A stretch of 64,000 bases of DNA, taken from Herbaspirillum sp. CF444 (GTDB lineage Bacteria > Pseudomonadota > Gammaproteobacteria > Burkholderiales > Burkholderiaceae_D). This document shows, in pieces, positions 27,639 to 36,638 of this stretch; the first letter of the stretch is position 1; every line of letters begins with the position of its first letter. Position numbers and translations under genes: made by a program. The stretch spans positions 148,679-212,678 of the forward strand of contig NZ_AKJW01000083.1 of the NCBI RefSeq assembly GCF_000282135.1, in the 5' to 3' direction. The notes below the pieces were generated by a model. It worked only from the letters and a program-made list of their open reading frames with translations, was not told the DNA's origin and did not search any database.

Positions 27639-27677
27639 GCGATCCTTTTCGGCGCTCCCGCGCCGCGAAAACCATCT

Positions 27678-27770
27678 GCCTGAGTGGTGAAATTGGTAGA
27701 CACAGCGGACTTAAAATCCGCCGCTTACCTGGAAAGGGGCGTACCGGTTCGATTCCGGTCTCAGGCACCA
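27678..27770 (+). tRNA. tRNA-Leu (TAA)
   Basis: A class II tRNA with long variable arm: acceptor GCCTGAG/CTCAGGC, anticodon stem CGGA-like with loop CTTAAAA giving TAA, T-loop TTCGATT and an encoded CCA at 27768-27770. Confidence 0.95.
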
Positions 27771-27806
27771 AGAAGCAGTTTTCAAAGTCGTACAAAGAAG
27801 TCCGGC

Positions 27807-27848
27807 AAAGCCGCTAGAACGCCACGTTTCAGCGGCTTTTTGTTTTTT
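27807..27848 (+). terminator. Terminator of tRNA-Leu
   Basis: A perfect 9-bp stem AAAGCCGCT (27807-27815) and AGCGGCTTT (27831-27839) followed by a T-rich tract. Confidence 0.88.
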
Positions 27849-27957
27849 GACGTCCAACGAGACTTATTGCATCCGGTCGTTTTTGCTGCATATCAGGGAT
27901 CTTTACACGCTTCACAAGGAACTCCTGAGAACGCCTGCTCAGAACAAAAATAATGGA

Positions 27958-28734
27958 TCAAGGTCGTGGCGACCACAATATCTCGGACCGTACGCGGCGC
28001 AAGTCCATTTCGACTTCCATGTCGACAATTGGCGGACGCGTCAGATGCCAGGTCAATCCGCCGGATAAGTTACCGCGACGGATGATTTCGTCCTCAACCA
28101 AGCTGCCGATGTCGTGTACGGTGTAGACCTGCACCACGGCCGCATCGTCCCAGTCAAAGCCGAGTCCGGTGGTTCGTCGTTCCATCTCGGTCATCACGTA
28201 GTGAAGCTTCTCACGCAGGCCCGCGAGGCTAATGTCGCCAAGCCGTACCATGCTTTCGCGATAGCTTGCCTGGCCGTCGCGTGCTTCTCCACCACCGGAT
28301 ACCACGAAGTCTCCGGAGCTTGATGTTTCGGTAGTCTGGAAGGTGTAACAGAAGGCGTGGAAGACCGGCTCGGCAGGGATGTTGACCAGCGGGCAGACAT
28401 TGGTACGCGCCACCGGATTACGATCCCCGCGCACGAGTCCCCAGGACTCAAGCGTTCTTGCGTATCGGCGATTGAATATCTCAAAGCCGGCCTCTGAGAA
28501 CGGAGCCGGCGATCGCAGCTCGCAAGCGCACAGTGCCGTGAGCGGCCGCCCCATCGAAACCAAATGCGCTGCGATCGCCTCGAAGCCCTCTGTCAGCGGC
28601 ATTGGCCGTTTGAACAGCACGCGCTCTATCAGATGTCCCGGTTGTGCCGCCACTCCGCCTGAATACTGGAACACTCCCTTCAGATAGCGATAGCCTCCTT
28701 CGGGGAAATTTATCAATTCAGTTCCATTCGCCAT
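27958..28734 (-). CDS. Uncharacterised protein, possibly RidA-like at its C-terminus
   Basis: A 258-residue soluble protein I do not firmly recognise. The C-terminal ~80 residues (AAVVQVYTVHDIGSLVEDEIIRRG, then WHLTRPPIVDMEVEMDLR) resemble the last strand and helix of the RidA/YjgF fold. The N-terminal half has a FKRPMPLTEGFEAIAAHL and CACELRSPAPFSE pattern seen in two-domain RidA-like proteins. GGAGGGAT before ATG 28734 is a good ribosome site. A LysR gene lies 83 bases upstream on the same strand. The pair sits right after tRNA-Leu and has no pathway partners nearby. Function unknown. Confidence 0.6.
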   Translation of the reverse strand: MANGTELINFPEGGYRYLKGVFQYSGGVAAQPGHLIERVLFKRPMPLTEGFEAIAAHLVSMGRPLTALCACELRSPAPFSEAGFEIFNRRYARTLESWGLVRGDRNPVARTNVCPLVNIPAEPVFHAFCYTFQTTETSSSGDFVVSGGGEARDGQASYRESMVRLGDISLAGLREKLHYVMTEMERRTTGLGFDWDDAAVVQVYTVHDIGSLVEDEIIRRGNLSGGLTWHLTRPPIVDMEVEMDLRRVRSEILWSPRP

Positions 28735-28817
28735 TCGATCCCTCCAAGTTTGCGCCCAGTATAGGAGGCCACCATGGTCGAGACAAGACGCATTCAGGCA
28801 CGCGCCTGTTGCCGAAA

Positions 28818-29738
28818 TCAGAACACCTCGGAAGACTTTCCGCCGTAACGGCCCATGGCGGAAACCAGCAGTTCCAGAAGCGCCCGCGCGGCCAATGACA
28901 GTCTCTGCGTCGGAAAGGTTACGAGGCTTGTCGCCGTTTGGGCGAAGTCGCGCTCCTTCAGCGGCACGGCACGCAAATTGCCATTCGAGACCTCATGCAG
29001 TGCTGCATAACGTGGCATTAGTGTGACCAAATTGCTGTTGCGCACCACACCGCGCGCCATCTCGAGCGTATTGGTCTCGATTGCAAGTTCAAGATGCACC
29101 TGGAGCCTGGACGCTATGCGGTCCACCAAGTGTCGGATTTGAAATGACCGGTCGGGCAGTGCCAGGCGCTCACCGGATAATTCATGAAACGAGACCGAAC
29201 GTTTTTTCGCAAATGGATGCGTGGGTGAAACCAGCGCGCACAATGGTTGTTCAAGTCGCGCATGTTCACGCAATACATGTTGTTCCGGAAGGTTGAAGGC
29301 CAGTGCCATATCGATGCGACCGGCCTGCTGGGCCTCAACCACAGCGCGCGATCCAAGCACCAGGACCTGCACTTTTACCTGCGGATAACGCTCCTGATAG
29401 CGTGCCAGATTGCTGGCGAGGAAGTGCTCGACCATGCCTTCGATGCTACCGATGCGCACCACGCCGGAAGGCGTCCCCATCAATTCCTGCAATGCCGTGC
29501 GGAGCGTTTCGCTCTCCTCAAGCACCGCTTCCGCATGTGCGAACACGAGTTCGCCGGCAGGCGTCAAGGTCGTGCGATTACTTCGACGGTCGAGCAGCAG
29601 AACCTTTAGTTCAGTTTCAAGATTGGCGATCTGCCGGCTGACGGCACTGGGCGCAATGCCCAGGCCTTCGGCAGCCCGACGCAGTGAGCCCGCACGCGCC
29701 ACTTCGCGAAAGTAGAGCATCGAAATCGAAAGCATCAT
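28818..29738 (-). CDS. LysR-family transcriptional regulator
   Basis: A 306-residue LysR-type regulator. The N-terminal winged helix covers residues 1-60 (MLYFREVARAGSLRRAAEGLGIAPSAVSRQIANLE, then LLLDRRSNRTTLTPAGE). A periplasmic-binding-like effector domain begins near residue 92 (GVVRIGSIEGMVEHFLASNLARY). It is upstream of, and in the same direction as, the orphan RidA-like gene, which it may control. The more usual divergent target is absent: the next plus-strand gene is a DUF1801 protein 254 bases away. Confidence 0.92.
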   Translation of the reverse strand: MMLSISMLYFREVARAGSLRRAAEGLGIAPSAVSRQIANLETELKVLLLDRRSNRTTLTPAGELVFAHAEAVLEESETLRTALQELMGTPSGVVRIGSIEGMVEHFLASNLARYQERYPQVKVQVLVLGSRAVVEAQQAGRIDMALAFNLPEQHVLREHARLEQPLCALVSPTHPFAKKRSVSFHELSGERLALPDRSFQIRHLVDRIASRLQVHLELAIETNTLEMARGVVRNSNLVTLMPRYAALHEVSNGNLRAVPLKERDFAQTATSLVTFPTQRLSLAARALLELLVSAMGRYGGKSSEVF

Positions 29739-29759
29739 GGTCCTCTTGTCAAGACTGAA

Positions 29760-29780
29760 CCGCCCCGGGTTTAGGGGCGG
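29760..29780. other. GC-rich hairpin upstream of the LysR gene
   Basis: A perfect 7-bp stem CCGCCCC/GGGGCGG with a 7-base loop, only about 20 bases before the LysR start and without a T tract on either strand. It may be a leader structure or a remnant terminator. Confidence 0.45.
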
Positions 29781-29992
29781 CTGGTTGGTTTAAAGTTGAG
29801 CTTAACGCTGGCCCGATATGAGCGCTCCATTTTATGTCCTTCTTCATTAGAGAAAAAAACATTGGGAATTATTGCGCGACGATCGTCCCCAAGCCGTTCA
29901 TCTTGGCGTTACCATACCTCTCCAACGCGTGACAATCATCGAGGAATACAGTCTGTGCAAATCTGACCATCTGAAAACTCCAGGACGAAACC

Positions 29993-30424
29993 ATGAAAAA
30001 ACCGGGCGCAAGCGAAGGTCAATCCGCATCTGACCTGATCTCCCAAAAAATCGCCACCCTCGCAGACTGGCGCAGCGCAACCCTCACCAAAATGCGTGAG
30101 CTGATCCGGCAAGAAGATCCGGAAGTCATCGAAGAAATGAAATGGGGCGACGTCCCCGTCTGGTCACACGACGGCATCCTCTGCACCGGCGAGTCCTACA
30201 AGAAGGTGGTCAAGCTGACCTTTGCCAAGGGCGCGTCGCTGCAGGATCCTGCGTCGCTGTTCAACGCGAGTCTCGATGGCAATGCGCGTCGCGCGATCGA
30301 TATTTATGAAGGGGAAGAGATTGATGCGGCGGCGTTCAAGGCCTTGATTCGTGAGGCGATAGCCTTCAATAGTGCCGGCAAGTCGGCTGCAAAACCGAAG
30401 TCTGTGAAGAAGGCTAAGGATTAG
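29993..30424 (+). CDS. DUF1801 protein (YdhG-like)
   Basis: A 143-residue protein of the DUF1801 family, small cytosolic proteins of unknown biochemical role. Typical pattern: WRSATLTKMRELIRQEDPEVIEEMKWGDVPVWSHDGILC, then SYKKVVKLTFAKGASL. The Lys/Ala-rich tail (KSAAKPKSVKKAKD) is probably disordered. AGGA seven bases before ATG 29993 supports the start. It stands alone, convergent with the diguanylate cyclase gene 150 bases downstream. Confidence 0.85.
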   Translation: MKKPGASEGQSASDLISQKIATLADWRSATLTKMRELIRQEDPEVIEEMKWGDVPVWSHDGILCTGESYKKVVKLTFAKGASLQDPASLFNASLDGNARRAIDIYEGEEIDAAAFKALIREAIAFNSAGKSAAKPKSVKKAKD

Positions 30425-30574
30425 ACTTACTGCGGACATGGCAGCGGTCGACGCTGCCAACTTTGATCAGAGGCGGTCTTTGAGAGGCGCGCATCCAAAA
30501 CCGCTTTCGCTCCGGAACAACTTCCCTCCCCGCCCTCAGCATTCAGCACTTACACGCAAGACTTACAACGCCAC

Positions 30575-31285
30575 TCAAGCGTCCCGCTCCACGCGATTCC
30601 TGCCGCCGTGTTTAGCCTTGTACAGCGCCGCATCGGCACGTGCATAAGCATCTTCAAAATCGGCGCCGACCTCGCTCCAGGAGATGCCGAAGCTGGCTGT
30701 CACCGGGCGTGACGGCAGGCAGGGGAAGACCTCTTGCACGATCGCCAGCCTGATTTCTTCCGCGATCACCACCGCTGCGTCGAGCGACACGCCGGGCAGC
30801 AGTATGGTGAATTCTTCGCCGCCGACGCGGCCGATGTCGCCTTCGCCGCTGAGGGTTCTGCGCAGGCGATTTACCAGTTCGCGGATGACGGCGTCGCCGG
30901 TGGGGTGACCGAATTCGTCGTTGATGCGCTTGAAGAAATCGATGTCGAGAACGACGAGGGACAGCGAAGTGCTCTTGAGGAAATGATGCGCGCGCTCGAA
31001 GATGGCGCCGCGGTTCAACGCACCGGTGAGGTTGTCGTGCCTGGCCTTGTAATCCAGCTCGTCGCTCAGTTGTTTCAGCCTGGAGTTGACCTGATTGAGC
31101 TCGCGTTCGGTGCGGTCGCTGCGCGCGATCAGGCGACGGCTTTCGCGCATGAGCCTGCCGTAACTTTTGACCAGCTCTTCCAAGGCCTGCCGATATTGGT
31201 CCGGATCTTCGGCGCCGTCCGCCACTACCCGGGTGGCGCGGGCAAGAACCGCCGTCTCCGCTTCAAAAAGGTCGACGTCCGTCAT
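30575..31285 (-). CDS. Diguanylate cyclase (SiaD-like), no I-site
   Basis: A 236-residue GGDEF protein that makes c-di-GMP from two GTP. Residues ~30-85 form a helical/coiled-coil stretch (YGRLMRESRRLIARSDRTERELNQVN). The catalytic domain follows with GALNRGAIF, VVLDIDFFKRINDEFGHPTGD and the active-site GGEEF. The RxxD inhibitory site that should precede GGEEF by nine residues is absent (SGEG instead), so product inhibition is probably lost. It overlaps the SiaC-like gene by four bases, and coiled-coil N-termini are the SiaC docking part in P. aeruginosa SiaD. Soluble, no membrane span. Confidence 0.9.
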   Translation of the reverse strand: MTDVDLFEAETAVLARATRVVADGAEDPDQYRQALEELVKSYGRLMRESRRLIARSDRTERELNQVNSRLKQLSDELDYKARHDNLTGALNRGAIFERAHHFLKSTSLSLVVLDIDFFKRINDEFGHPTGDAVIRELVNRLRRTLSGEGDIGRVGGEEFTILLPGVSLDAAVVIAEEIRLAIVQEVFPCLPSRPVTASFGISWSEVGADFEDAYARADAALYKAKHGGRNRVERDA

Positions 31286-31674
31286 AGGCTTTTTACTGCG
31301 TGATCGTGGAAGACGAGATTAGGGAAGTCTTCGCTCAGTTCCTGCCCGAATTCGAAGATGGTATCGTCTTCTTCGTCGTGATACCAGTTGAGGACGACTT
31401 CGGTGCCGGACTTGGCTTTCTCGTTGAGCGTGCCGAACAGCGAGAACAGCATCTTGGTGCTGGAGCTGTTGAAGTAGGCCAGCGCCACGTTGACCGCGAT
31501 GGTCGTTCCCTCCGCGTCCTGCTCCAGGAACTGGCGCAGCACGGCGATGATGTCGCCCCAGAACTGCGCAGCGTTTTCCGGATAGGATTCCCCTTTCAGC
31601 GAGAGCTTGCGCTCGTCGAAACGGAAATCCACTTCGGGGGAACTCGGACTGGCCGCTATAAATAAGTTATCCAT
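31282..31674 (-). CDS. SiaC-family regulatory phosphoprotein (DUF1987)
   Basis: A 130-residue protein of the SiaC family (DUF1987). In P. aeruginosa, SiaC is phosphorylated by SiaB and dephosphorylated by SiaA, and the unphosphorylated form binds and activates the cyclase SiaD. The family core is visible: LFIAASPSSPEVDFRFDERKLSLKGESYPENA, and the phosphosite helix ALAYFNSSSTKML. The start at 31674 (MDNLF) matches family N-termini; an upstream ATG at 31689 would add five residues. It overlaps the cyclase gene by four bases. Confidence 0.85.
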   Translation of the reverse strand: MDNLFIAASPSSPEVDFRFDERKLSLKGESYPENAAQFWGDIIAVLRQFLEQDAEGTTIAVNVALAYFNSSSTKMLFSLFGTLNEKAKSGTEVVLNWYHDEEDDTIFEFGQELSEDFPNLVFHDHAVKSL

Positions 31675-31739
31675 ATTTGCATTCTTCATTCAGATAAACC
31701 GCGAACAACACCTCTCCCGTCATCGCCACGCATGACGGA

Positions 31740-32300
31740 TCAGATCGTTGCCCTTAAATAAAACATTGACGTGCCGTCAGCGGCCGGCGGCGAGAATTCG
31801 AACTCCAGCGGTGCGCTGGCGTCGCGCGCCATCGTCAGGAAACCGAGACCAGCGCCTTTGCTGTCCGGCGGCGTCTCGGAGCGCAGCATTTCCTTATACT
31901 CCGATTTGATTTCGTCGATGGTGAGCGAGCGCAGATGTTCGAGCTTTTCGCGCAGCTTTTCGGCGACGACGGCATTGACCGGATTGGAACAATGCAGGTA
32001 GTAGCGCTCGTCGGTCAGCGAAATGAACACCGCGCCATGACGCATCGATGCCTCGGAGATGCCTGCCTTCTCATACGAGTCGGCCGAGTAATGCACGATG
32101 TTTTGCGTCATTTCAATGAACGAAGAAAACAGCTTGCGGCGCGTCACCGCGACCGCGCCGGTGTGCTCGGCGCGCAGCTTGACGGCATCGGCCATCGCGG
32201 CGATGATCGTTTGCGAAAAATAACCGACATAGTAAAAAATCACGTCGCGCCGCTCGACGCACCGGTTGAAATCATCCCACTGCTGCTGAATCGCGTTCAT
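31740..32300 (-). CDS. SiaB-family protein kinase
   Basis: A 186-residue protein matching the SiaB family, a GHKL-like Ser/Thr kinase that phosphorylates SiaC. Visible: VIFYYVGYFSQTIIAAM at the N-terminus, the N-box-like FSSFIEMTQNIVHYS near residue 67, and the glycine-rich GAGLGFLTMARD near 156. I prefer ATG 32300; GTG 32312, directly after the phosphatase stop, would add four residues. It is 65 bases upstream of the SiaC-like gene. Confidence 0.82.
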   Translation of the reverse strand: MNAIQQQWDDFNRCVERRDVIFYYVGYFSQTIIAAMADAVKLRAEHTGAVAVTRRKLFSSFIEMTQNIVHYSADSYEKAGISEASMRHGAVFISLTDERYYLHCSNPVNAVVAEKLREKLEHLRSLTIDEIKSEYKEMLRSETPPDSKGAGLGFLTMARDASAPLEFEFSPPAADGTSMFYLRATI

Positions 32301-32312
32301 GGCTATCTGCAC

Positions 32313-33617
32313 TCAAATCTGCTTGCTGTTAATCGATCCGCGCAGGCGGAAACTGAAAAAGGTCAGGTCATCGCGGCGACGCTGATGGCCCTGGTAGTTC
32401 TTTTGTTCTTCCATGATTTTCTTGCCGAACGCCGACATGGACAGATCGCGATTGGCGAGCATGGCGTTGCGCAGGCGCTGCTTGCCGAAGGCGATGTTCT
32501 TCGGGCCGCCGATCTGGTCGATGATGCCGTCGGTGGCCGTCATGACGACGGCGCCTTCGGTCAGTTGCACGCTGCGGTTGCTCCACTTCATGTCGTCGGG
32601 GGTATCGATGTAGCCGAGACCGGTGCGCGAACCATCCAGGGTCTGTACTTCTTCTGCGCCAGGCAAGAGCACCAGCAAAGGCATCTTGGCGCTGGCGTAG
32701 GTGAGGCTGTCGGTGGCCGCTTCGAACCAGAAGAAGCAGGCATCCATGCCGTCGTCGGACTCCGAGTGCTGCTCGGCCGTGGCGTGCTGTCCGAGTACGC
32801 GCTTCATGCCGCGGTTGACCTCGCCCATGACGCGCGCCGGATCGTGCGGGCCGTGTTGCTCCAGCGCCTGCTTGAGCGAGGACGACGCGATCAGGGTGAG
32901 GAACGCGCCCGGCACGCCGTGCCCCGTGCAATCGGCCACCGCGGCAAACCAGCCGTCGGCATAGCGTTCGAAATGATAGAAGTCGCCGCCCACCACGTCG
33001 CGCGGCTCCCAGACCAGGCAGGCATCGGCAAGCGCCTGCGACATCGCCGTGCGTGAAGCGCTCAGCATGGCGCGCTGGATCACGCTGGCGTAGTCGATGC
33101 TCTGCATGACCTGGCGGTTTTTTTCCGCCTGCAACGCCACCATCATGCGCATCAGATCGAGGCCGGAGCCGAGGCCGGTAAATTTGCCCTGGTCGACGAT
33201 CATGAAGCCGTCCGCCAGCGTCTTGTCGCCGGATTCCACTGCCAGGGCGCCGAGCGTCTCGATGGAGGTGTCGACCTCGACAATGAGCGGGTCCTTGTCC
33301 ATGAACGCGATGCAGCTCTTCTTTTCGTAGAGCTCGCGGTGGTAAGGCTTGGACATCTGCGACATGAAGATATTGCGGCTGATGAGCCCGATCGGATGAC
33401 CGTCCTCCAGCACCGGCAAGCTGATCAGCTCGCGATGCCGCCCGAATACCTCCAGGACCTTGGCGTTGTTCTCTTCGAAGGTCACTGCGGGTACGCTCAC
33501 CGCCAGCGCACTGGCTGTCGGTTGTTGCAAATGACGCCCCACAGCCGGCGCAAGACTAAAATCGGTGTCCACGTGGTCCCAATCCCGGTTAACGGCAAAT
33601 TGTTGTTTAACCAGCAA
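32313..33617 (-). CDS. SiaA-like PP2C/SpoIIE phosphatase with N-terminal CBS-like domain
   Basis: A 434-residue soluble protein. Residues ~35-165 look like a CBS pair (VLEVFGRHRELISLPVLEDGHPIGLISRNIFM, and DGFMIVDQGKFTGLGSGLDLMRMM). A PP2C/SpoIIE domain follows from about 190 (GGDFYHFERYADGWFAAVADCTGHGVPGAF, then TATDGIIDQIGG). By analogy to SiaA it dephosphorylates the SiaC-like protein. SiaA of P. aeruginosa has membrane and HAMP segments; here they are replaced by the CBS-like region. Only a TTG (33617) start fits the full frame; an internal GTG near codon 15 is an alternative. First gene of a four-gene operon. Confidence 0.85.
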   Translation of the reverse strand: MLVKQQFAVNRDWDHVDTDFSLAPAVGRHLQQPTASALAVSVPAVTFEENNAKVLEVFGRHRELISLPVLEDGHPIGLISRNIFMSQMSKPYHRELYEKKSCIAFMDKDPLIVEVDTSIETLGALAVESGDKTLADGFMIVDQGKFTGLGSGLDLMRMMVALQAEKNRQVMQSIDYASVIQRAMLSASRTAMSQALADACLVWEPRDVVGGDFYHFERYADGWFAAVADCTGHGVPGAFLTLIASSSLKQALEQHGPHDPARVMGEVNRGMKRVLGQHATAEQHSESDDGMDACFFWFEAATDSLTYASAKMPLLVLLPGAEEVQTLDGSRTGLGYIDTPDDMKWSNRSVQLTEGAVVMTATDGIIDQIGGPKNIAFGKQRLRNAMLANRDLSMSAFGKKIMEEQKNYQGHQRRRDDLTFFSFRLRGSINSKQI

Positions 33618-33703
33618 TTTTAGTTAACTAGTGTGACAGCGATATGACGCTCTCCGCGCCCAGGCCAGGCGGGCTGTGCCGGCTTCGGCGCCGCCCCAAA
33701 GGG

Positions 33704-34768
33704 CTATTGCCTGACGCTCAGCCGATATGCCGTGGTCTGGCGGTAGACTTGGCCCGGCCGCAGGATGACGGCTTCCCGCTCCGGGGTGTTGACCTGATCC
33801 GGATAAGCCTGTGCTTCCAGGCAAAAGCCGTCATGCATGGCATAGGGTTGCGGCGCGCGTCCCTGCACGCCTTGCAGGAAATTGCCGCTGTAGAACTGCA
33901 GGCCGTTCTCGGTGGTCGAGACGGTCAGCTCGCGACCGGAGCCCGGATCGTAGACCGTCGCCACGTCGCGCAAGGGCTGGAAGCGGCGTCCCGGATCGGC
34001 GATGTCGCCGTTTTCCCGGCGCAGGCAATAGCAGTGGTCGAAGCCACCGGCCACTTTCAGCTGCTCGTCGGGCCAGGCCAGCCGGGGACCGATCGGCGCC
34101 GGCTGGCGGAAGTCGAAAGCGCTGCCGGCGACCTTGGCGAGCTTCTCGGGAATCAGCCGGCGGTCGACCTGCAGATAGGCGTCGGCGTCGATGGACAGAA
34201 TATGGTCGCAGATGTCGCCGGCGCCGCCGTTAAGGTTGAAGTAGCCGTGCGAGGTCAGGTTGAGCGGCGTGGGCGCATCCGTCGTGGCGGTGTAGTCGAT
34301 GCACAAGCGGCCGTCGTCGTCCAGGCGATACAGCACCGAGACCAGCACATTGCCGGGAAAACCTGCCGCGCCGTGCGGCGACGCCAGCGTCATCCTCAGG
34401 CCTTCGGGATCGGTCTGCACCTGCCACGGCATCAGGTGAAACCCGCCCTCGCCGCCGTGCAGATGGTTGTCGCCTTCATTGCGGTCGATCTGGTAGTCGA
34501 CGCCGTCCAGCGTGAAGCTGCCGTTGGCGATGCGATTGCCCCAGCGGCCGATCACGCCGCCGAAGTAGGCGGGGTTGGCGAGGTAGCCTTCGCTGCCGGC
34601 GTAACCGAGCAGGACGTCGGCTTCGCGGCCGTAGCGATCCGGCGCCCACCACGAAATCAGCGTGGCGCCGCGGTCGCTGATGACCACGCGCATGTCGTGT
34701 GCATTGCGCAAGGTGTAGAGGGTGACGCCGTGTTCGGCGGGGGCGCTGGTGATGGTGAAATGTGTCAT
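33704..34768 (-). CDS. galM: Aldose 1-epimerase
   Basis: A 354-residue mutarotase interconverting alpha and beta anomers of aldoses. Signatures: GATLISWWAPDR near residue 34, GRWGNRIANGSF near 70, the substrate-binding NHLHGG near 95, catalytic His in TSHGYFNL near 170, and the C-terminal FCLEAQAYPDQVN with catalytic Glu. I chose ATG 34768 from family alignment; ATG 34846, one base after the xylR stop, would add a 26-residue extension. In this locus it would speed interconversion of xylose anomers for the dehydrogenase. Confidence 0.9.
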   Translation of the reverse strand: MTHFTITSAPAEHGVTLYTLRNAHDMRVVISDRGATLISWWAPDRYGREADVLLGYAGSEGYLANPAYFGGVIGRWGNRIANGSFTLDGVDYQIDRNEGDNHLHGGEGGFHLMPWQVQTDPEGLRMTLASPHGAAGFPGNVLVSVLYRLDDDGRLCIDYTATTDAPTPLNLTSHGYFNLNGGAGDICDHILSIDADAYLQVDRRLIPEKLAKVAGSAFDFRQPAPIGPRLAWPDEQLKVAGGFDHCYCLRRENGDIADPGRRFQPLRDVATVYDPGSGRELTVSTTENGLQFYSGNFLQGVQGRAPQPYAMHDGFCLEAQAYPDQVNTPEREAVILRPGQVYRQTTAYRLSVRQ

Positions 34769-34847
34769 CGTCTGGAAAATTGGCGATGGATTGACGCGGT
34801 CAATCCATTCGTTGATTTGTTCGCGTGCCTGTTCGTTCGCGTGCATG

Positions 34848-36128
34848 TCAGTTGCCGTTGGCGTGTTCTCTCACGGCCGGTGCGATCATCGGCGGTGCCG
34901 CAACAGGAGATTTTTTCTTCGACAGGTAGACGGATTTCCGGGACGCATCGTCGCCGGCCATCTGCTCCTGATATTCCCTCGGCGTGCAACCGAGTTCGCG
35001 CTTGAAGACGGCGTGCATGTATTGCACCGACGTAAATCCGCAAGTGACGGCAATGTCGGCGACGTTGCTGTCGGCCTGTTGCAGCAGGCGCTTGGCGGCG
35101 TCGAGTTTGAAACGCAGGATCTCGTCGTGCACGCTGCGCCCCAGCTCGCGACGGAAATACCACTCCAGCGAAGAGCGCGAGATGCCGACATAGTCGGCCA
35201 CCTGTTCGGTCTTGATGCCCTGGCAGGCGTATTGGCGGATGAAATGCATGGCCTGCATCACGTGCGGATGATTGCGCGCCTCGTGGCGGCTCGACGCCAG
35301 CACGTTGATGCCGGCCGGCGGCACCAGGATCCGCGTGTCGGCAAAACGCGCGCCGTGCAGCATCTGGTGCAGCAAGTGCGCTGCCGTGCGTCCCATCTCG
35401 ACCGTTCCCTGAATCACCGAACTCAATGGCACCCGCGTCAGGATGCGCGCCAGCGGATCATTGTCGATACCGATCAACGCAACTTGCTCGGGCACCGCAA
35501 TGCCTGCGCACAAACACGCCTGCAACAACTGACGGGCACGCGCATCGGTCACGGCAATGATGCCGATCGGCTTGGGCAAGCTGCGCACCCAGGCGATCTG
35601 CTGCTCGACGGCGGTATCCCAGGACTGCGCGCTGGTGCCGACGCCGCGATAGATATGTCCCTGAATGCCGTCGCGCTGCATCAGCGCTTCGAAAGCTTTT
35701 TCACGCTCCTGCGCCCAGCGGTTGACGTCCGCCTTGGGCAGGCTGAAGCAGGCAAAATTTTGCAGTCCGGCTTCGATCAGATGGTCATAGGCCAGCTTCA
35801 CCAGTTTGAAATTGTCGGTCGCGACGTAGGGAACGTCTCGCGGATAGTCGGCAGCATCGGCATAGGATCCGCCGACGGCTACCACCGGCAGATGCACTCC
35901 CGCCAGGGCTTCGCACGTGGCCGGATCGTCGAAGTCGGCGATGATGCCGTGCCCCTGCCAGCGCTCGATGCCCTGCAGGCGGCAGCGAAAATCCTCCTCC
36001 AGGTACAAGTCCCATGAGGCGCGCGTGCTGGTGAGGTATTCACCGATGCCGGCAATGATGTCGCGATCGAATATCTTGTTGCCGTTGAACAGCAGCGCAA
36101 TGCGATGCACGGTCGGTACTCTTGTCAC
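34848..36128 (-). CDS. xylR: XylR-type D-xylose regulator (AraC family)
   Basis: A 426-residue regulator with a LacI-like sugar-binding domain fused to an AraC DNA-binding domain, as in E. coli XylR. N-terminal domain to about residue 285 (HRIALLFNGNKIFDRDIIAGIGEYL; VALIGIDNDPLARILTRVPLSSV). Two helix-turn-helix units lie near 305-395 (CQGIKTEQVADYVGISRSSLEWYFRRELG; NVADIAVTCGFTSVQYMHAVFKRE). The C-terminal tail of about 30 residues after residue 400 is basic and extra. It is divergent from xylFGH across a 510-base region and should activate it with xylose. Confidence 0.93.
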   Translation of the reverse strand: MTRVPTVHRIALLFNGNKIFDRDIIAGIGEYLTSTRASWDLYLEEDFRCRLQGIERWQGHGIIADFDDPATCEALAGVHLPVVAVGGSYADAADYPRDVPYVATDNFKLVKLAYDHLIEAGLQNFACFSLPKADVNRWAQEREKAFEALMQRDGIQGHIYRGVGTSAQSWDTAVEQQIAWVRSLPKPIGIIAVTDARARQLLQACLCAGIAVPEQVALIGIDNDPLARILTRVPLSSVIQGTVEMGRTAAHLLHQMLHGARFADTRILVPPAGINVLASSRHEARNHPHVMQAMHFIRQYACQGIKTEQVADYVGISRSSLEWYFRRELGRSVHDEILRFKLDAAKRLLQQADSNVADIAVTCGFTSVQYMHAVFKRELGCTPREYQEQMAGDDASRKSVYLSKKKSPVAAPPMIAPAVREHANGN

Positions 36129-36638
36129 TCCGCTGTCTCCTGATGTCTCGCTGCCGGGCCTGCGACCGTCGGAATTTTTAATTGGCAGATTGCCATCTAT
36201 TCTTTTTCCGGTCTTCCGATTTGCGCTCTGTGTCGGTCTTGTTATTCCAGCCTGCCGATTGTACCGAGGCGTCAGCGCCGCGTCAGGCCAAATACGGCTT
36301 TGTGCGACTGCAATAGAAAGAATCGCTATCCCGGTTGGTGAATTTCGTAATTGTAGACGCCTGTCGCTGATTGCTAGTATGGCTCCACATCAAAACCGGT
36401 GGTGATCTTTCGTCCGGGAATGATGGCGTAATAGCAGATGAACAGCGGATGAGCAGCGGATGAGCTGAGCGCCTTCCACCCTGAGTTTGCGGGGCCGGAC
36501 AGCGAACCGCTTCATCCTCCCGGCATGGCGGCGAACCACAAATCAAACCACGAAAAGTCGCCGGAAAGAAAAGACCGATGCCGACCATGCGCGGGAGCAT
36601 CCCCCCTTAAAAATCATAATGAAACTGGAGACCTGGCA
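36129..36638. other. Divergent control region between xylR and xylF
   Basis: A 510-base non-coding region. A plus-strand promoter candidate lies at 36351-36380, leaving a leader of about 250 bases before xylF. No clear XylR direct-repeat site could be assigned by eye. Confidence 0.5.
36351..36380 (+). promoter_or_regulatory. Candidate xylFGH promoter
   Basis: TTGTAG (36351-36356) and TAGTAT (36375-36380) separated by 18 bases. A weak -35, as expected for an activator-dependent promoter. Confidence 0.45.
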
